Source: Bacteroidales bacterium
Lineage (GTDB): Bacteria > Bacteroidota > Bacteroidia > Bacteroidales > JAADJA01
DNA: 64,000 nucleotides
Reading direction: 5' to 3'
Assembly (NCBI GenBank): GCA_021740645.1
Contig: JAIOZL010000003.1
Coordinates: 209,972-273,971 of the forward strand
Shown here: positions 1-9,210 of the stretch, piece after piece
How the letters are laid out: the number at the start of each line of letters is the position of its first letter
How positions within the stretch are numbered: the stretch's first letter is position 1
Made by a program: the position numbers and the translations under genes
The notes under the pieces: model-generated
Told to the model about the DNA's origin: nothing
Seen by the model: only the letters and a program-made list of their open reading frames with translations
The model's database searches: none

Positions 1-105
1 GTTGATTTTTTTGGATACTCCCATGAATGGACAAATTCCGAGGAACTGGTTCAGTACGATATTATTTACAAATATGGCCCCGATTATAATGATGATATAT
101 TCCAT
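1..105 (-). CDS. rnfA: RnfA, Rnf complex membrane subunit (partial, 5' part)
   Basis: The first 35 codons are visible before the window edge. The start reads [12 protein letters not shown] followed by [17 protein letters not shown], which is the typical first membrane helix of RnfA with its NxxLxxFLGICPF signature. RnfA is an integral membrane subunit of the Rnf ferredoxin:NAD+ oxidoreductase and pairs with RnfE around a membrane iron-sulfur centre. It starts 48 nt after the rnfE stop, as the last gene of the rnfBCDGEA operon. The remainder lies outside the window. Confidence 0.9.
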   Translation of the reverse strand, partial: MEYIIIIIGAIFVNNIVLNQFLGICPFMGVSKKIN

Positions 106-153
106 TGTTCGTTATGTTTAAAAATAAACTTTAAAATTCATTTTATCTATACT

Positions 154-744
154 TTAAGCTGCCTTTGCTTTTTTCAATCTATTTATCAAAGCAATTAAAA
201 AACCAAGGGTTATAAAAGCACCTGGTGATAATATAAATACAAGGATACCATCCCCATCAATAAACTTCATACCGAAAATGGCACCACTTCCAAGGATCTC
301 TCTCACCACACCAAGAAGGGTTAAGGCAAAAGTAAATCCAAGGCCCATTCCCAATCCATCAATAATAGAAGAGCCCAAACTGTTTTTTGAGGCAAATGCT
401 TCAGCCCGTCCTAAAACCACACAGTTTACCACAATCAGTGGAATAAAAATCCCCAATGATTCAAACAAAGCCGGCACATAGGCCTGCATAGTTAATTCCA
501 CTATGGTCACAAACGAAGCAATTATTACTATAAAAGAAGGTATCCTGACTTTATCAGGGATGACATTTTTAACCAGGGATACAACTAAATTTGACATTAC
601 CAAAACGAAAGTAGTGGCCAGACCCATTCCCATTCCATTTATGGCCGAACTGGTAACAGCAAGTGTAGGACATAACCCAAGAAGTAAGACGAATACCGGG
701 TTATCTTTTATAAATCCTTTGGTGAAATTTTGAATTTGGCTCAT
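154..744 (-). CDS. rnfE: RnfE, Rnf complex membrane subunit
   Basis: This is a 196-residue protein with about six hydrophobic helices. It carries the RnfA/RnfE family signature [22 protein letters not shown] near residues 20-41 and a second half with the related [14 protein letters not shown]. RnfE is the paralogue of RnfA, and together they form the inverted membrane pair through which electrons cross in the Rnf complex. It lies 2 nt from the rnfG stop, so it is translated as part of the operon. Length and motifs are normal for the family. Confidence 0.95.
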   Translation of the reverse strand: MSQIQNFTKGFIKDNPVFVLLLGLCPTLAVTSSAINGMGMGLATTFVLVMSNLVVSLVKNVIPDKVRIPSFIVIIASFVTIVELTMQAYVPALFESLGIFIPLIVVNCVVLGRAEAFASKNSLGSSIIDGLGMGLGFTFALTLLGVVREILGSGAIFGMKFIDGDGILVFILSPGAFITLGFLIALINRLKKAKAA

Positions 745-746
745 AG

Positions 747-1322
747 CTAATCTTCTTTTTGGTTTTTATAAGAATTATAGGCTCTGTTCACTGCATCACA
801 AAAAGCTCTTGAACTAATTGTTGCGGCAGTAATAGCATCCACTTCACCACCGTCTTTCTTTACCTTAAGATTGGTTTGCGCTAAATTTTTTCCGTCAAAC
901 TGAAGTGACCAATCAGATTTTGATTTATTCATTTTATCGCCCAGGCCAGGAGTTTCTTTATGTTCAAGTACAGAGGTTCCCGAAATAACATCTCCATCAA
1001 CAAAACCAACCATAATCCAGAATCTTCCGCTGAATCCGTTATCTGTATATGTTCTGATGGCCGTACCTACTTCTTCTCCTGCATTGGTAGCCGTATAAAA
1101 TGTTAAAGAATCTTTGCCCCCTTCAGGCAGTCTTTTATACTCAACTATGCTGTCGAAAGCAGGTAAAACTTCTCCAATTGCTTTTTCAATTTTTAATCTT
1201 TTGGCAAGGGCAATGGGCTCTTTGGTAGCATTGTATACCCCTCCCAAAGCCAGTGCAGCAATGGCAGTAACTACAAAAAGAGTTAGTACCATATTTGTGA
1301 ATGTTGATTCTTTTTTTGCCAT
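747..1322 (-). CDS. rnfG: RnfG, FMN-binding subunit of the Rnf complex
   Basis: This is a 191-residue protein with one N-terminal membrane helix (about residues 10-29) and a periplasmic FMN-binding domain. The covalent FMN site is the Thr at about residue 168 in [12 protein letters not shown], matching the (S/T)-(G/A)-A-T-x-(S/T) motif. The stretch [10 protein letters not shown] (about 121-130) is the other hallmark of RnfG/NqrC proteins. It sits between rnfD and rnfE in the operon. RnfG is expected to pass electrons between flavins on the outer face of the membrane. Confidence 0.95.
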   Translation of the reverse strand: MAKKESTFTNMVLTLFVVTAIAALALGGVYNATKEPIALAKRLKIEKAIGEVLPAFDSIVEYKRLPEGGKDSLTFYTATNAGEEVGTAIRTYTDNGFSGRFWIMVGFVDGDVISGTSVLEHKETPGLGDKMNKSKSDWSLQFDGKNLAQTNLKVKKDGGEVDAITAATISSRAFCDAVNRAYNSYKNQKED

Positions 1323-1343
1323 AATTAATTGCTGTAAAGAATG

Positions 1344-2345
1344 TTAGTTTTTAACAATTTCACCAAAACGTTTAGGTTTCATATACCTGTCGATCAACGG
1401 AACAAATCCATTCATAATAAGGATAGCAAAGGAAACCCCTTCAGGATAAGCACCAAATACCCTTATTAATATGGTAAGGATACCGGCCCCGGCCCCGAAG
1501 ATAAGTTGGCCTTTCCCCGACATGGGGGAAGAAACCATATCCGTGGCCATATAAAATACGCCCAGCATCATTCCACCGGTAACCAGATGAAATAAGGGAT
1601 CCACATACATAGTGGGATCAATGAGCCATAAAATACCAGAAAATACGACCACACTGCCAATATAAGCTCCGGGGGTGTGCCAGGTGATGATGCCCCTGTA
1701 TAGCATATATATTGCACCAAGTATCAAAGCCAGCGCCGAAACTTCTCCCAGGCTTCCCCCTTGAAAACCAGTCATTAAATTTTGTACGTAATCCGGAATC
1801 TGGGGCATGATATCCTGAACAGTCTTTCCTGCCGCTAGTCCTTCTTTCATAATACCAAGAGGTGTCGGACCGGTAACCGCATCTGTTAAAGCAGTTCCGC
1901 CAATGGCCTTCGGAACTGGCCAGCTTGTCATTTGCACCGGAAACGAGATTAATAAAAAGACCCGACCCACGAGTGCAGGGTTAAAAATATTTTTACCAAG
2001 TCCGCCAAACGACATTTTGCCAATCCCAATAGAAACAATGGCCCCTACCAATATAATCCACCAGGGTAAATTACTGGGCACATTAAAAGCCAGTAAAATA
2101 CCTGTTATTATGGCCGATCCGTCGGTAACGGTTACCGCAGATTTGAGTACATATTTCTGAATTAAAAATTCAACTAACATACACAGGGCTACCGATAAAA
2201 GGACTACCCTTACAGCATCCAATCCGAAAAAATAAATGGACACTAACAAAGCTGGGACCATGGCATATATCACTCCATACATGATCGACTTAATTGAACT
2301 GTCGGTATGTACGTGCGGTGATCCTGAAACTTTTAATAAATTCAT
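1344..2345 (-). CDS. rnfD: RnfD, FMN-binding membrane subunit of the Rnf complex
   Basis: This is a 333-residue polytopic protein. It starts MNLLKVSGSPHVH, the usual RnfD opening, and carries the covalent flavin motif DAVTGPTPLG with the acceptor Thr at about residue 161. The usual GAT is GPT here, a small deviation. SFGGLGKNIFNPALVGR (about 112-128) is the conserved membrane loop. The gene follows rnfC with 35 nt between them and precedes rnfG. It is homologous to NqrB of the Na+-translocating quinone reductase and is thought to take part in ion translocation. Confidence 0.95.
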   Translation of the reverse strand: MNLLKVSGSPHVHTDSSIKSIMYGVIYAMVPALLVSIYFFGLDAVRVVLLSVALCMLVEFLIQKYVLKSAVTVTDGSAIITGILLAFNVPSNLPWWIILVGAIVSIGIGKMSFGGLGKNIFNPALVGRVFLLISFPVQMTSWPVPKAIGGTALTDAVTGPTPLGIMKEGLAAGKTVQDIMPQIPDYVQNLMTGFQGGSLGEVSALALILGAIYMLYRGIITWHTPGAYIGSVVVFSGILWLIDPTMYVDPLFHLVTGGMMLGVFYMATDMVSSPMSGKGQLIFGAGAGILTILIRVFGAYPEGVSFAILIMNGFVPLIDRYMKPKRFGEIVKN

Positions 2346-2380
2346 ACGATTGGTATTATTTCTTTAAAATTCTCCGAATA

Positions 2381-3712
2381 TTATTTTGACCTGGTCCGTA
2401 TAATAAAACCTACCTTGTTCTTTCCGAGCCTGAGATAATCCAATAATGGCCTGGCTGCCGGACAGGTATAATGACACGAACCACATTCAATACAATCCAT
2501 CACCCTTTCCTGTTCGGTGCGGTCATAATCTTCAAACATAACCAGTTTTTCAAGAAGGTATGGTTCTAATCCCATGGGGCAAACACTTACACATTTACTG
2601 CATCGGATACAATTCTGAACAGTATACCTTGCAGCTTCGCTTTCAGGCATTATTAAAATACCCGATGTTCCTTTTACCACAGGTACTTCAAGTGAGTTTA
2701 ATGCTTTACCCATCATTGGGCCTCCACCAATAACTTTGCCGGTATCTTCAGGCAAACCACCTGCTGCTTCTACTAATTCAGCAACCGGGGTTCCTATCCT
2801 GACCATAAAATTACCCGGATTTTTAACTGATTTTCCTGTGATTGTGACCACCCTTTCGATGAGTGGTTTATTTTTTTGAATGGCTTCATACACAGCAAAG
2901 GCAGTCCCCGCATTGTTAACTACTGCGCCCACTTCAATAGGAAGTTTACCTGACGGAACTTCACGGTTTATTACAGCTTTGATCAACTGTTTTTCAGCCC
3001 CCTGTGGATATTTTACCTTTAATCCCTGTACTTCGATTCCTTTATAACCATTGGCAATCTTTGTCAGATGTTCTATCGCATCAGGTTTATTGTTTTCAAT
3101 ACCAATAATGGCACGGTTCACTCCTAAAGCAATTTTAAGAATTTCAACCCCAATCATCATTTCCTCTCCTTTTTCCATCATCAGCCGATGATCTGAGGTA
3201 AGATATGGTTCGCATTCAACACCATTAATAATGAGTACCTCTGCCCTTTTACCCTCAGGAACCATTAGTTTCACATGAGATGGAAAGGTTGCACCCCCCA
3301 GGCCAACAATACCCATTTCATTGATCTTTTGAATGATCTCTTTTTGTGAAAGGGATATTTCCTTTTTCAGTTCAGGACTTTTATCAATGGTTTCAACCCA
3401 TTCATCACCTTCAACCTGCACTACCACCGCAGTTCGCTTATATCCACTGGCATCAATAACATTGTCAACTTTCAGGACTTTACCTGAAACCGAAGAATGA
3501 ATGTTTGCAGAAATAAATGCCTCTCCTTTAGCAATTTGTTGTCCAACTTTTACAATATCACCTTTGTTCACAAGGGCTTTGGCTGGAGCCCCCAAATGCT
3601 GTGATATTGGAATGTAAGCCATTTTTGGGATAGGAAGGATTTCAATTTTTTTATCCGCAGAAATTTTATTCTCCGCCGGGTGAACTCCTCCTAATTTGAA
3701 TGTCTTTAGCAT
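2381..3712 (-). CDS. rnfC: RnfC, NADH/FMN and iron-sulfur subunit of the Rnf complex
   Basis: This is a 443-residue soluble subunit. The N-terminal part has the barrel-sandwich fold region (GGVHPAENK near the start) and the central part the SLBB/flavin region containing GLGGATFPSHVKL and INGVECEPYLTSD, which bind NADH and FMN in this family. Two ferredoxin-type Cys clusters follow at about 368-378 (CIRCSKCVSVCP) and 407-417 (CIECGSCHYTCP). RnfC is the NAD(H) end of the electron path. It begins 38 nt after rnfB and is the second gene of the operon. Confidence 0.96.
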   Translation of the reverse strand: MLKTFKLGGVHPAENKISADKKIEILPIPKMAYIPISQHLGAPAKALVNKGDIVKVGQQIAKGEAFISANIHSSVSGKVLKVDNVIDASGYKRTAVVVQVEGDEWVETIDKSPELKKEISLSQKEIIQKINEMGIVGLGGATFPSHVKLMVPEGKRAEVLIINGVECEPYLTSDHRLMMEKGEEMMIGVEILKIALGVNRAIIGIENNKPDAIEHLTKIANGYKGIEVQGLKVKYPQGAEKQLIKAVINREVPSGKLPIEVGAVVNNAGTAFAVYEAIQKNKPLIERVVTITGKSVKNPGNFMVRIGTPVAELVEAAGGLPEDTGKVIGGGPMMGKALNSLEVPVVKGTSGILIMPESEAARYTVQNCIRCSKCVSVCPMGLEPYLLEKLVMFEDYDRTEQERVMDCIECGSCHYTCPAARPLLDYLRLGKNKVGFIIRTRSK

Positions 3713-3750
3713 AATAAAGAAAGTTATCTGATAGCTATACTAAATTTCTT

Positions 3751-4728
3751 TTACTCTTTTTCAGTTGATTCATTTTCCTGTTTTTGGTCCGGAGATTTAA
3801 TCTCTACCTTAACAACCTCTTTGGGTTCAGGGACTTTTTGTTCACCAGATTCAGCAGCCGGGGTTTTAACCGCTGCGGAAATATTGGGCCTTTCCTTCCT
3901 TTCGGGGAAGTTCAACTCATGAATCGCATTTGTCGGGCATTCCGGCTCACATTTTCGGCAAAGTTTACATTTTTCAGGATCAATGTAGGCAAGGTTATTT
4001 TCCATGGTAATGGCATCAAACTTACACACTTTGAAACATTTCCCACAGCCAATACAAGCCACCTCACAATTCTTTTTGGCAGGCCCGCCTTTTTCTTTAT
4101 TAATACAGGAAACAAAAATTCTTCTATCCTTTTTCCCTTTTGGCCGGAGTTCAATGATATCTCTTGGGCAAGCCTCTACACATGCGCCGCAGGCAACACA
4201 CTTGTCATTAACTACCGGTAAGCCTGTTTCTGGATTCATATGAATGGCATCAAAAGCACATGCTTTTACACAGTCGCCAAGACCAAGGCAACCAAACGGG
4301 CATCCCCCTTCACCAGAGAATAGATTATGCGCAAATGCGCAACTTGAAGCTCCTTCATAATTAACCTTTTTGGGAGAGTTAGCAAGGGAACCATTACATC
4401 TTACAACCGCAATTAAAGGATCCTGCTCTTCCACAGTCAGGCTAAGAATTTCGGCCACCTGTGCCATTACATCATTTCCCCCTACCGGACAGTTTAGTCC
4501 TTCGAGGTTTCCCTTTTCCTCTCCCTGTTTTACTGAAGCTTCGGCAAAAGCACGGCAACCTGCGAAACCACAACCTCCACAGTTGGCAGCAGGTAATGCC
4601 TCTTCTACTTCATCAATTCGGGGATCTTCAATGACTTTAAATTTTTGGGCCACAAAATACAGGATCAGCGAAGCTGCTATCCCAATTGCCCCAAGCGATG
4701 CTACTGCATATATAATTACATCATTCAC
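3751..4728 (-). CDS. rnfB: RnfB, iron-sulfur subunit of the Rnf complex, operon leader
   Basis: This is a 325-residue protein with an N-terminal membrane helix (about 5-28) and the [4Fe-4S] motif CGGCGFAGC at 50-58. Four ferredoxin-like Cys clusters follow (GCLGLGDCVKAC, CVACGACVEACP, CIGCGKCFKVC, CKLCRKCEPECP). RnfB is the entry point for electrons from reduced ferredoxin. The last 45 or so residues form a Lys/Glu/Pro-rich tail without Cys, which is probably disordered. It is the first gene of the operon, and a good Bacteroidota-type promoter lies just upstream. The operon couples ferredoxin oxidation to NAD+ reduction and ion export. Confidence 0.96.
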   Translation of the reverse strand: MNDVIIYAVASLGAIGIAASLILYFVAQKFKVIEDPRIDEVEEALPAANCGGCGFAGCRAFAEASVKQGEEKGNLEGLNCPVGGNDVMAQVAEILSLTVEEQDPLIAVVRCNGSLANSPKKVNYEGASSCAFAHNLFSGEGGCPFGCLGLGDCVKACAFDAIHMNPETGLPVVNDKCVACGACVEACPRDIIELRPKGKKDRRIFVSCINKEKGGPAKKNCEVACIGCGKCFKVCKFDAITMENNLAYIDPEKCKLCRKCEPECPTNAIHELNFPERKERPNISAAVKTPAAESGEQKVPEPKEVVKVEIKSPDQKQENESTEKE

Positions 4729-4764
4729 AATACTAAAATTTTATTGTTAATTCAATAACGGTGG

Positions 4765-4792
4765 CAAATGTATAAACATTTAGTAAAGACAA
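4765..4792 (-). promoter_or_regulatory. Predicted promoter of the rnf operon
   Basis: On the minus strand a TTG (4790-4792) is followed after 17 nt by TACATTTG (4765-4772), which matches the Bacteroidota -33 TTG / -7 TAnnTTTG consensus. It lies about 37 nt upstream of the rnfB ATG, giving a short leader. The 310-base gap between rnfB and the next gene otherwise holds only the hairpin terminator near 4981 and no recognisable gene. Confidence 0.5.
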
Positions 4793-4976
4793 GAATCTTT
4801 TGAGGGAAAATTTATTTCGAAGTAAAAGATGGATATTCAGGCACTTACAGCACAATCGCATGTAAAAATCTAATTTACGGCATCGAAATATACTGATTGT
4901 TAAATATTTAGCACTTTAGTTTAAAAAGATTCTAAATTTCTCAGACAGATATTTAAAAACGATATGACTGAATAGT

Positions 4977-5008
4977 AAAAGAGCGGTGAATCCAGGGATT
5001 CACCGCTC
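4977..5008 (-). terminator. Hairpin terminator after the T9SS cargo gene
   Basis: A perfect 13-bp stem (GAGCGGTGAATCC and its complement, 4981-4993 with 4996-5008) has a 2-nt loop. Read on the minus strand it is followed by TTTTAC, and it begins about 30 nt after the stop of the 5039-7381 gene. It should end that transcript before the rnf promoter. Confidence 0.75.
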
Positions 5009-5038
5009 TTATTGTATTGTATGAACTTCTTCAGGAAT

Positions 5039-7381
5039 CTACTCAATAATTATCTTTTTCACTTTTTTAAAGTTGTTTCCAATAACTTCAAGGATATAAA
5101 TCCCATGTCCTTCCCGTGAAATGTCGATCACCTGCGAATAAGGGTCGGAAACGTTAATCTGTGTATCATAAATCACCTCTCCTATCAAATTAGAAATCTT
5201 AACTTGAAAATCATATTCTGTGTTTCCTTTCAACTCAATGGTAAATATCCCGGCAGAAGGATTAGGTATCACATTTACCGAAATCTGCTGTGCATTTATA
5301 TTATTTACCGCCGTAGTTTCGGTAATAAACACGGTTAAAACATCTGTATCAGAATCGGTGCATGGTTCAAGGGAGTAAGCTGTTAAAGACAATGTTACTT
5401 CACCTCCCGCAATATCGCCACCTCCGGGAATATATTCTGCATCCAGGGAATTTGGGTTATTGAACGAACCATCTCCGTTCGTCGTCCATTCCACGGAGTT
5501 ATAATTTAAAGCAGTGCCATTAAGTTGTACCAGATCATTAATCAAAATTGTAGTGTCGTTTCCGGCAAATACTTCGGACTCAGGCTGAATCATTACATAA
5601 ACTTCATCCGTTGCTTCCCACCCGGTTTGGTAACCATAAGTGGTAAGTGTCAGGATAAAACCTCCATTGGCAATATCGCCATTTCCTCTCAGGTATTTCG
5701 CATCAATGACATTTGGATTCTGGAAGATTCCATCCCCGGAAGTCTCCCAAAGTAAAGAACTGTAATAAATTGCATTAGCCTGGGTTTCAAATATTGAGCT
5801 TACACATATGGTATCATCAATACCGGCATTAGCGGTGGGGGGTTGAATATCTTCAAAATCGAAGGAAGCGATACGTGTTCCCCATCCATTGGATTTCATG
5901 TATTCAGTAGTAAACCAAAAAACGCCGTCAGAAGAGGGATCGACAGTCAAGCTGCTGTAATCCCCCCATCTATCTATCCCGGTTTGAGAACTACCACCTG
6001 AAACGATTTCCACTTCCTCAATATTCATTTCACCTAAGGGTGCTTCCGGCGTCCTGCCAGTATAGCGGATCGATGGAAAAGTAGAACTGCTTGAAACAGA
6101 ATAGCCCATTGCAATAGAACCGTCCGCTCCCATGGCAATACTTCCCATCCAGCGATGTTCGTTATCGGGTTGGTATGTCCCTTCCTGGTATATTTCCCAA
6201 CCATTTCCATCATCTCTTAACTCATACCACCGAATACCAGTTATTGCTCCTACGCGCACTGAATGATTGGCCACCATAGAGCTATGGGCTCCAAAGTAAC
6301 GGAAAGGTAAGCGATACATTAGTACATTGTTGAGTGCAGAAAGTTGATTACCCGTTCCCGGTTGAGGGATTCCATTAATGGTAGAATTGAAAGAGGAGGT
6401 ATTGAGGGAAACATCCAACGAAAAGGTAGAATTCGACGTATTGTTCCAATCTGGAATCAGCTTCCATATTTCCATATTCTGGTTCGACCAAAAGTTTACA
6501 CCTGTAATATAACAAGGGGTTCCCGGAGGTGGAGCTACACCATCTACATCTGCAGGGAGGTAGCCAAAACGGGATGCATACTCTCCAAAATAAACCATTT
6601 GTGCGTCAGGATCTCCTGTTAGCATTTTTTCTCTTTCAAAAGCCACTGCAGCCATGCCGATAAAATTTCCTGAAAACATATGGAAAGTAGCATAATACCC
6701 ATCGGGCCACACAGAAAGCTTGGGGTAATCAGGAAAATCATCAAATTCGAATGCATAGCGGTACCATGAACCAAGAGGGTCGCCTGTTTCAGAAACTGCG
6801 ATCAACTCATAATACTTACCATTGGAGGTATAAATGGCAAATTGCGTGGCTACCCATCGATCGGCCAGTTCATCATACATAATGATAGGATCGCCATCAT
6901 TGGTTCCTGCCCATGGGCCGGGAAATCCACTCCACAAGGTACTGTTTGCTACAGGGCCATATAACTTACTTCCTGATTTATCATAAATAGCAAACGACAG
7001 GTTGATCATTTGAAAATAATGATTTGGGCCCACATCCCCGTCTGTATCCGGAGGATAAACACCATTCACATTTCCTGTGCCATCAATATTTACGATAGGT
7101 CCTTTCGTATTTTTTGAACCCATCTTTTGTTGAACTGAAAGGGGATCGGTGACAGACTTCCTGTTTTTATTCTTACCAAAATTTACCGTTTCATTTTCAA
7201 TGATGTCATCCTTCCAACTATTATCTCCTGGTTTCGGTAAAATTACCGGCATATCTTTTAAAGCGATTGTCTTATCAAAAAAAGCGGCTTTAGATACTTT
7301 TTTAGGTTTGAAAGTGTCCTGTGTAATTCCGCCAATAGAAATTGCGCAGGCGATGAGTAATAAAGCAATTGTTCTCTTCAT
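5039..7381 (-). CDS. Secreted protein with type A T9SS sorting domain
   Basis: This is a 780-residue exported protein. A signal peptide covers residues 1-20, ending near GGITQ. The central region has the motif PPDTDGDVGPNHYFQMIN near residue 110, seen in a family of large secreted Bacteroidota proteins of unknown function. Two PKD-like modules (about 510-600 and 605-690) share the pattern W-T-x-GDG-x-F-x-NPN-x-x-DA-x-Y. The last 85 residues are a type A sorting domain (VIPNPSAGIFTIEL ... GIYILEV). It should be secreted by T9SS and anchored on the surface or released. No enzymatic motif was recognised. It has its own terminator and sits between rseC and the rnf operon. Confidence 0.85.
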   Translation of the reverse strand: MKRTIALLLIACAISIGGITQDTFKPKKVSKAAFFDKTIALKDMPVILPKPGDNSWKDDIIENETVNFGKNKNRKSVTDPLSVQQKMGSKNTKGPIVNIDGTGNVNGVYPPDTDGDVGPNHYFQMINLSFAIYDKSGSKLYGPVANSTLWSGFPGPWAGTNDGDPIIMYDELADRWVATQFAIYTSNGKYYELIAVSETGDPLGSWYRYAFEFDDFPDYPKLSVWPDGYYATFHMFSGNFIGMAAVAFEREKMLTGDPDAQMVYFGEYASRFGYLPADVDGVAPPPGTPCYITGVNFWSNQNMEIWKLIPDWNNTSNSTFSLDVSLNTSSFNSTINGIPQPGTGNQLSALNNVLMYRLPFRYFGAHSSMVANHSVRVGAITGIRWYELRDDGNGWEIYQEGTYQPDNEHRWMGSIAMGADGSIAMGYSVSSSSTFPSIRYTGRTPEAPLGEMNIEEVEIVSGGSSQTGIDRWGDYSSLTVDPSSDGVFWFTTEYMKSNGWGTRIASFDFEDIQPPTANAGIDDTICVSSIFETQANAIYYSSLLWETSGDGIFQNPNVIDAKYLRGNGDIANGGFILTLTTYGYQTGWEATDEVYVMIQPESEVFAGNDTTILINDLVQLNGTALNYNSVEWTTNGDGSFNNPNSLDAEYIPGGGDIAGGEVTLSLTAYSLEPCTDSDTDVLTVFITETTAVNNINAQQISVNVIPNPSAGIFTIELKGNTEYDFQVKISNLIGEVIYDTQINVSDPYSQVIDISREGHGIYILEVIGNNFKKVKKIIIE

Positions 7382-7502
7382 ATTTTAATTATTATATTTA
7401 AACCAGGGGTTTTATATACCTGTATCATTTAATTTTTTAAGTCGGGGCATTTATCTTAGCCTTACAAAAGATCAATAAAAATGTTCGATTCAGAATATAT
7501 TT

Positions 7503-7943
7503 TTAAGATATCCGGAATACAAATTTCCGTTTCATCAGATCGCGGTTTTTATAAAGAACGAGATAATAAGGAATTAGAATAAAAAGTGAAACGAGCCCCG
7601 CAAATCCCTCATTGGAAGTAAAAAATAATGCAATAATTAAAGATGTCAGTACCAATATAAAAGGGAGTAAATACCCGAGAAATACAGCCCTTGTCCCCAG
7701 CGATTTTTCCATTGAAATGTTTACCTTATCACCTGGTTTAAAAGGGTGGTTATCCTGCGCAGGCACTTCCACTATTTCTTCATTCAGGTCGGTGATGTTG
7801 CAGGCACCTTTTACCTCGCATGAAGCACATGCCGACTGGGCCACAATGGACACAAAGATTATATTATTTTCTATTCGATGTATAATACCTGCATGTTTAA
7901 TTTCATCTGTTACACATGTTGCATCTGTGGTTAAGCTTTTCAT
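7503..7943 (-). CDS. rseC: RseC/MucC-like SoxR-reducing system protein
   Basis: The protein has 146 residues from the ATG at 7943. A longer reading from 8039 would overlap the upstream gene and is not preferred. It shows a cytoplasmic N-terminal half with the Cys-rich motif SACASCEVKGAC (about residues 37-48) and two adjacent membrane helices (about 88-133), the RseC/MucC layout. In Bacteroidota this gene usually sits directly in front of rnfB, and in E. coli RseC works with the Rsx (Rnf) complex in reducing SoxR. Here it starts 4 nt after the stop of the SDR gene and is separated from rnfB by the 5039-7381 gene. Confidence 0.8.
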   Translation of the reverse strand: MKSLTTDATCVTDEIKHAGIIHRIENNIIFVSIVAQSACASCEVKGACNITDLNEEIVEVPAQDNHPFKPGDKVNISMEKSLGTRAVFLGYLLPFILVLTSLIIALFFTSNEGFAGLVSLFILIPYYLVLYKNRDLMKRKFVFRIS

Positions 7944-7947
7944 TTTA

Positions 7948-8652
7948 TCAGGGTGTAGAAAGTGATACGGGCAAAATTTTGCCGTTAAAAAACCGATGAC
8001 CATGCAGCGCAAAATCAGTAATAAATTTTGCCATTTCATCCGGATTTAATGGGGCCTTATATCCTGGAAATGCCATGGCCAACATATCAGTTTGGACCGC
8101 ACCTATAGCAAGGCAATTTACAGCTATGCCCCTGTCTTTAAATTCTTCGGCCATACATTCTGATAAAATGGCCAGACCTCCTTTACTGGCGCTGTAAAGC
8201 GAAAGTCCGGGAAATTTAGCACTCCCCTGAAAACCGCCCATCGAACTGATATTCAGTATATGGGCCCTTTGAGGCATTATATCCATTAAATCACGGGTCA
8301 ACTTAAAAATACTTTTAAGGTTAATGTTAAAGAGTTTGTCGAAATCACTATCCGACAACTTCTGAAAGGGTTTAACAATAAGGAGCCCCGCATTGTTTAT
8401 CAACACATCAACCTGAGTAATCTTATTTTGGGTTAAAAAGTCTTTTAACTTTTTTGTATCAAAATTTTCGAGGTCAAAAGAGAAAGGAATGATATGCGCC
8501 TGAGGATTAATTGATGCACAATCTGACTGCAACTTAATAAGCTGACCTTCATTTCGGGCAATCGCGATGATCCGATGATTAGAAATAGCAGAGAAGGCCT
8601 TCACTATTTCAAATCCCAGCCCCTTACTTGCTCCGGTAACAATGATATTCAT
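7948..8652 (-). CDS. Short-chain dehydrogenase/reductase (SDR family)
   Basis: This is a 234-residue classical SDR. It has the Rossmann motif TGASKGLG (residues 6-13), NNAG near residue 91, a catalytic Ser in NISSMGG and the YxxxK pair in YSASKGG. The ATG at 8652 is preferred over the reading that begins at 8712, because it opens directly on the Rossmann strand (MNIIVTGASK) and a promoter-like -7 element lies between the two. The substrate cannot be told. It appears to be co-transcribed with rseC, which starts 4 nt after its stop. Confidence 0.85.
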   Translation of the reverse strand: MNIIVTGASKGLGFEIVKAFSAISNHRIIAIARNEGQLIKLQSDCASINPQAHIIPFSFDLENFDTKKLKDFLTQNKITQVDVLINNAGLLIVKPFQKLSDSDFDKLFNINLKSIFKLTRDLMDIMPQRAHILNISSMGGFQGSAKFPGLSLYSASKGGLAILSECMAEEFKDRGIAVNCLAIGAVQTDMLAMAFPGYKAPLNPDEMAKFITDFALHGHRFFNGKILPVSLSTP

Positions 8653-8697
8653 TGGTGATACTTTCAAATGATTTAATAAATAATATCGAATTCCGGG

Positions 8698-8705
8698 CAA
8701 AAGTA
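8698..8705 (-). promoter_or_regulatory. -7 element upstream of the SDR-rseC pair
   Basis: TACTTTTG on the minus strand matches TAnnTTTG and would start a transcript about 40 nt before the SDR ATG. No clear TTG is present at the -33 position, so this is a partial promoter match. Confidence 0.35.
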
Positions 8706-8738
8706 AGTACATTTATCCTTTTATCTAAAATTCATTTG

Positions 8739-8746
8739 TAATTTTG
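8739..8746 (+). promoter_or_regulatory. -7 element upstream of the DUF4783-nadC genes
   Basis: TAATTTTG matches the Bacteroidota -7 consensus about 60 nt before the ATG at 8806. It is divergent from the element at 8698-8705. The -33 half is not evident. Confidence 0.35.
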
Positions 8747-8805
8747 GGGCGTACAGATGATTTTGAATTTTCGGATTAATTATTGTAAAGAAAAAACATT
8801 AAAAC

Positions 8806-9204
8806 ATGAAATTCCATATTCTCATATTGTCCTTTAGTTTTATATTCCTTGCCGGGTTTAAAAGCAACGGACAGGATGATATTACAAGCAGGATAAATAA
8901 GGCGCTTGAAATAGCTGATGCAAGTAAATTGGCATCATCTTTTAGTTCCACCATCGACCTGGAAATACCGGGCACTGATGGGAATTTCAGTAAAAACCAG
9001 GCCGAAATAATTGTCAAAGATTTTTTTAAAAAAAATCCTGTCAAATCCTATAAGTCAAATCATCTGGGTTCCTCCAACGACGGCTCAAAATACATCATTG
9101 GGACGTACTCCTCTTCCAATAATAAAACATTCAGGGTGTATATTTTATTGAAAAAAAGGGATGAAAATATTTTGATTAACCAATTACAATTTGAACAGGA
9201 ATAA
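8806..9204 (+). CDS. DUF4783 family exported protein
   Basis: This is a 132-residue protein with a signal peptide (about residues 1-22, ending FKSNGQ) and a single small domain resembling the NTF2-like fold, matching the Bacteroidota family DUF4783. Its biochemical function is unknown. It lies 6 nt upstream of nadC, an arrangement common in this phylum, so the two are probably co-transcribed. There are no catalytic residues to call. Confidence 0.75.
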   Translation: MKFHILILSFSFIFLAGFKSNGQDDITSRINKALEIADASKLASSFSSTIDLEIPGTDGNFSKNQAEIIVKDFFKKNPVKSYKSNHLGSSNDGSKYIIGTYSSSNNKTFRVYILLKKRDENILINQLQFEQE

Positions 9205-9210
9205 GCCCGG

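Noticed and set aside
3784..4221. Long plus-strand open frames opposite rnfB and similar frames opposite ppdK, pckA and the kinases
   Set aside because: They are antisense to strongly conserved genes and have no family likeness.
7030..7065. DTDGDVGPNH in the T9SS protein as a possible EF-hand or dockerin loop
   Set aside because: The loop lacks the final acidic residue at position 12 and contains Gly-Pro in its second half. It is a known conserved phrase (PPDTDGDVGPNHY) of this secreted family.
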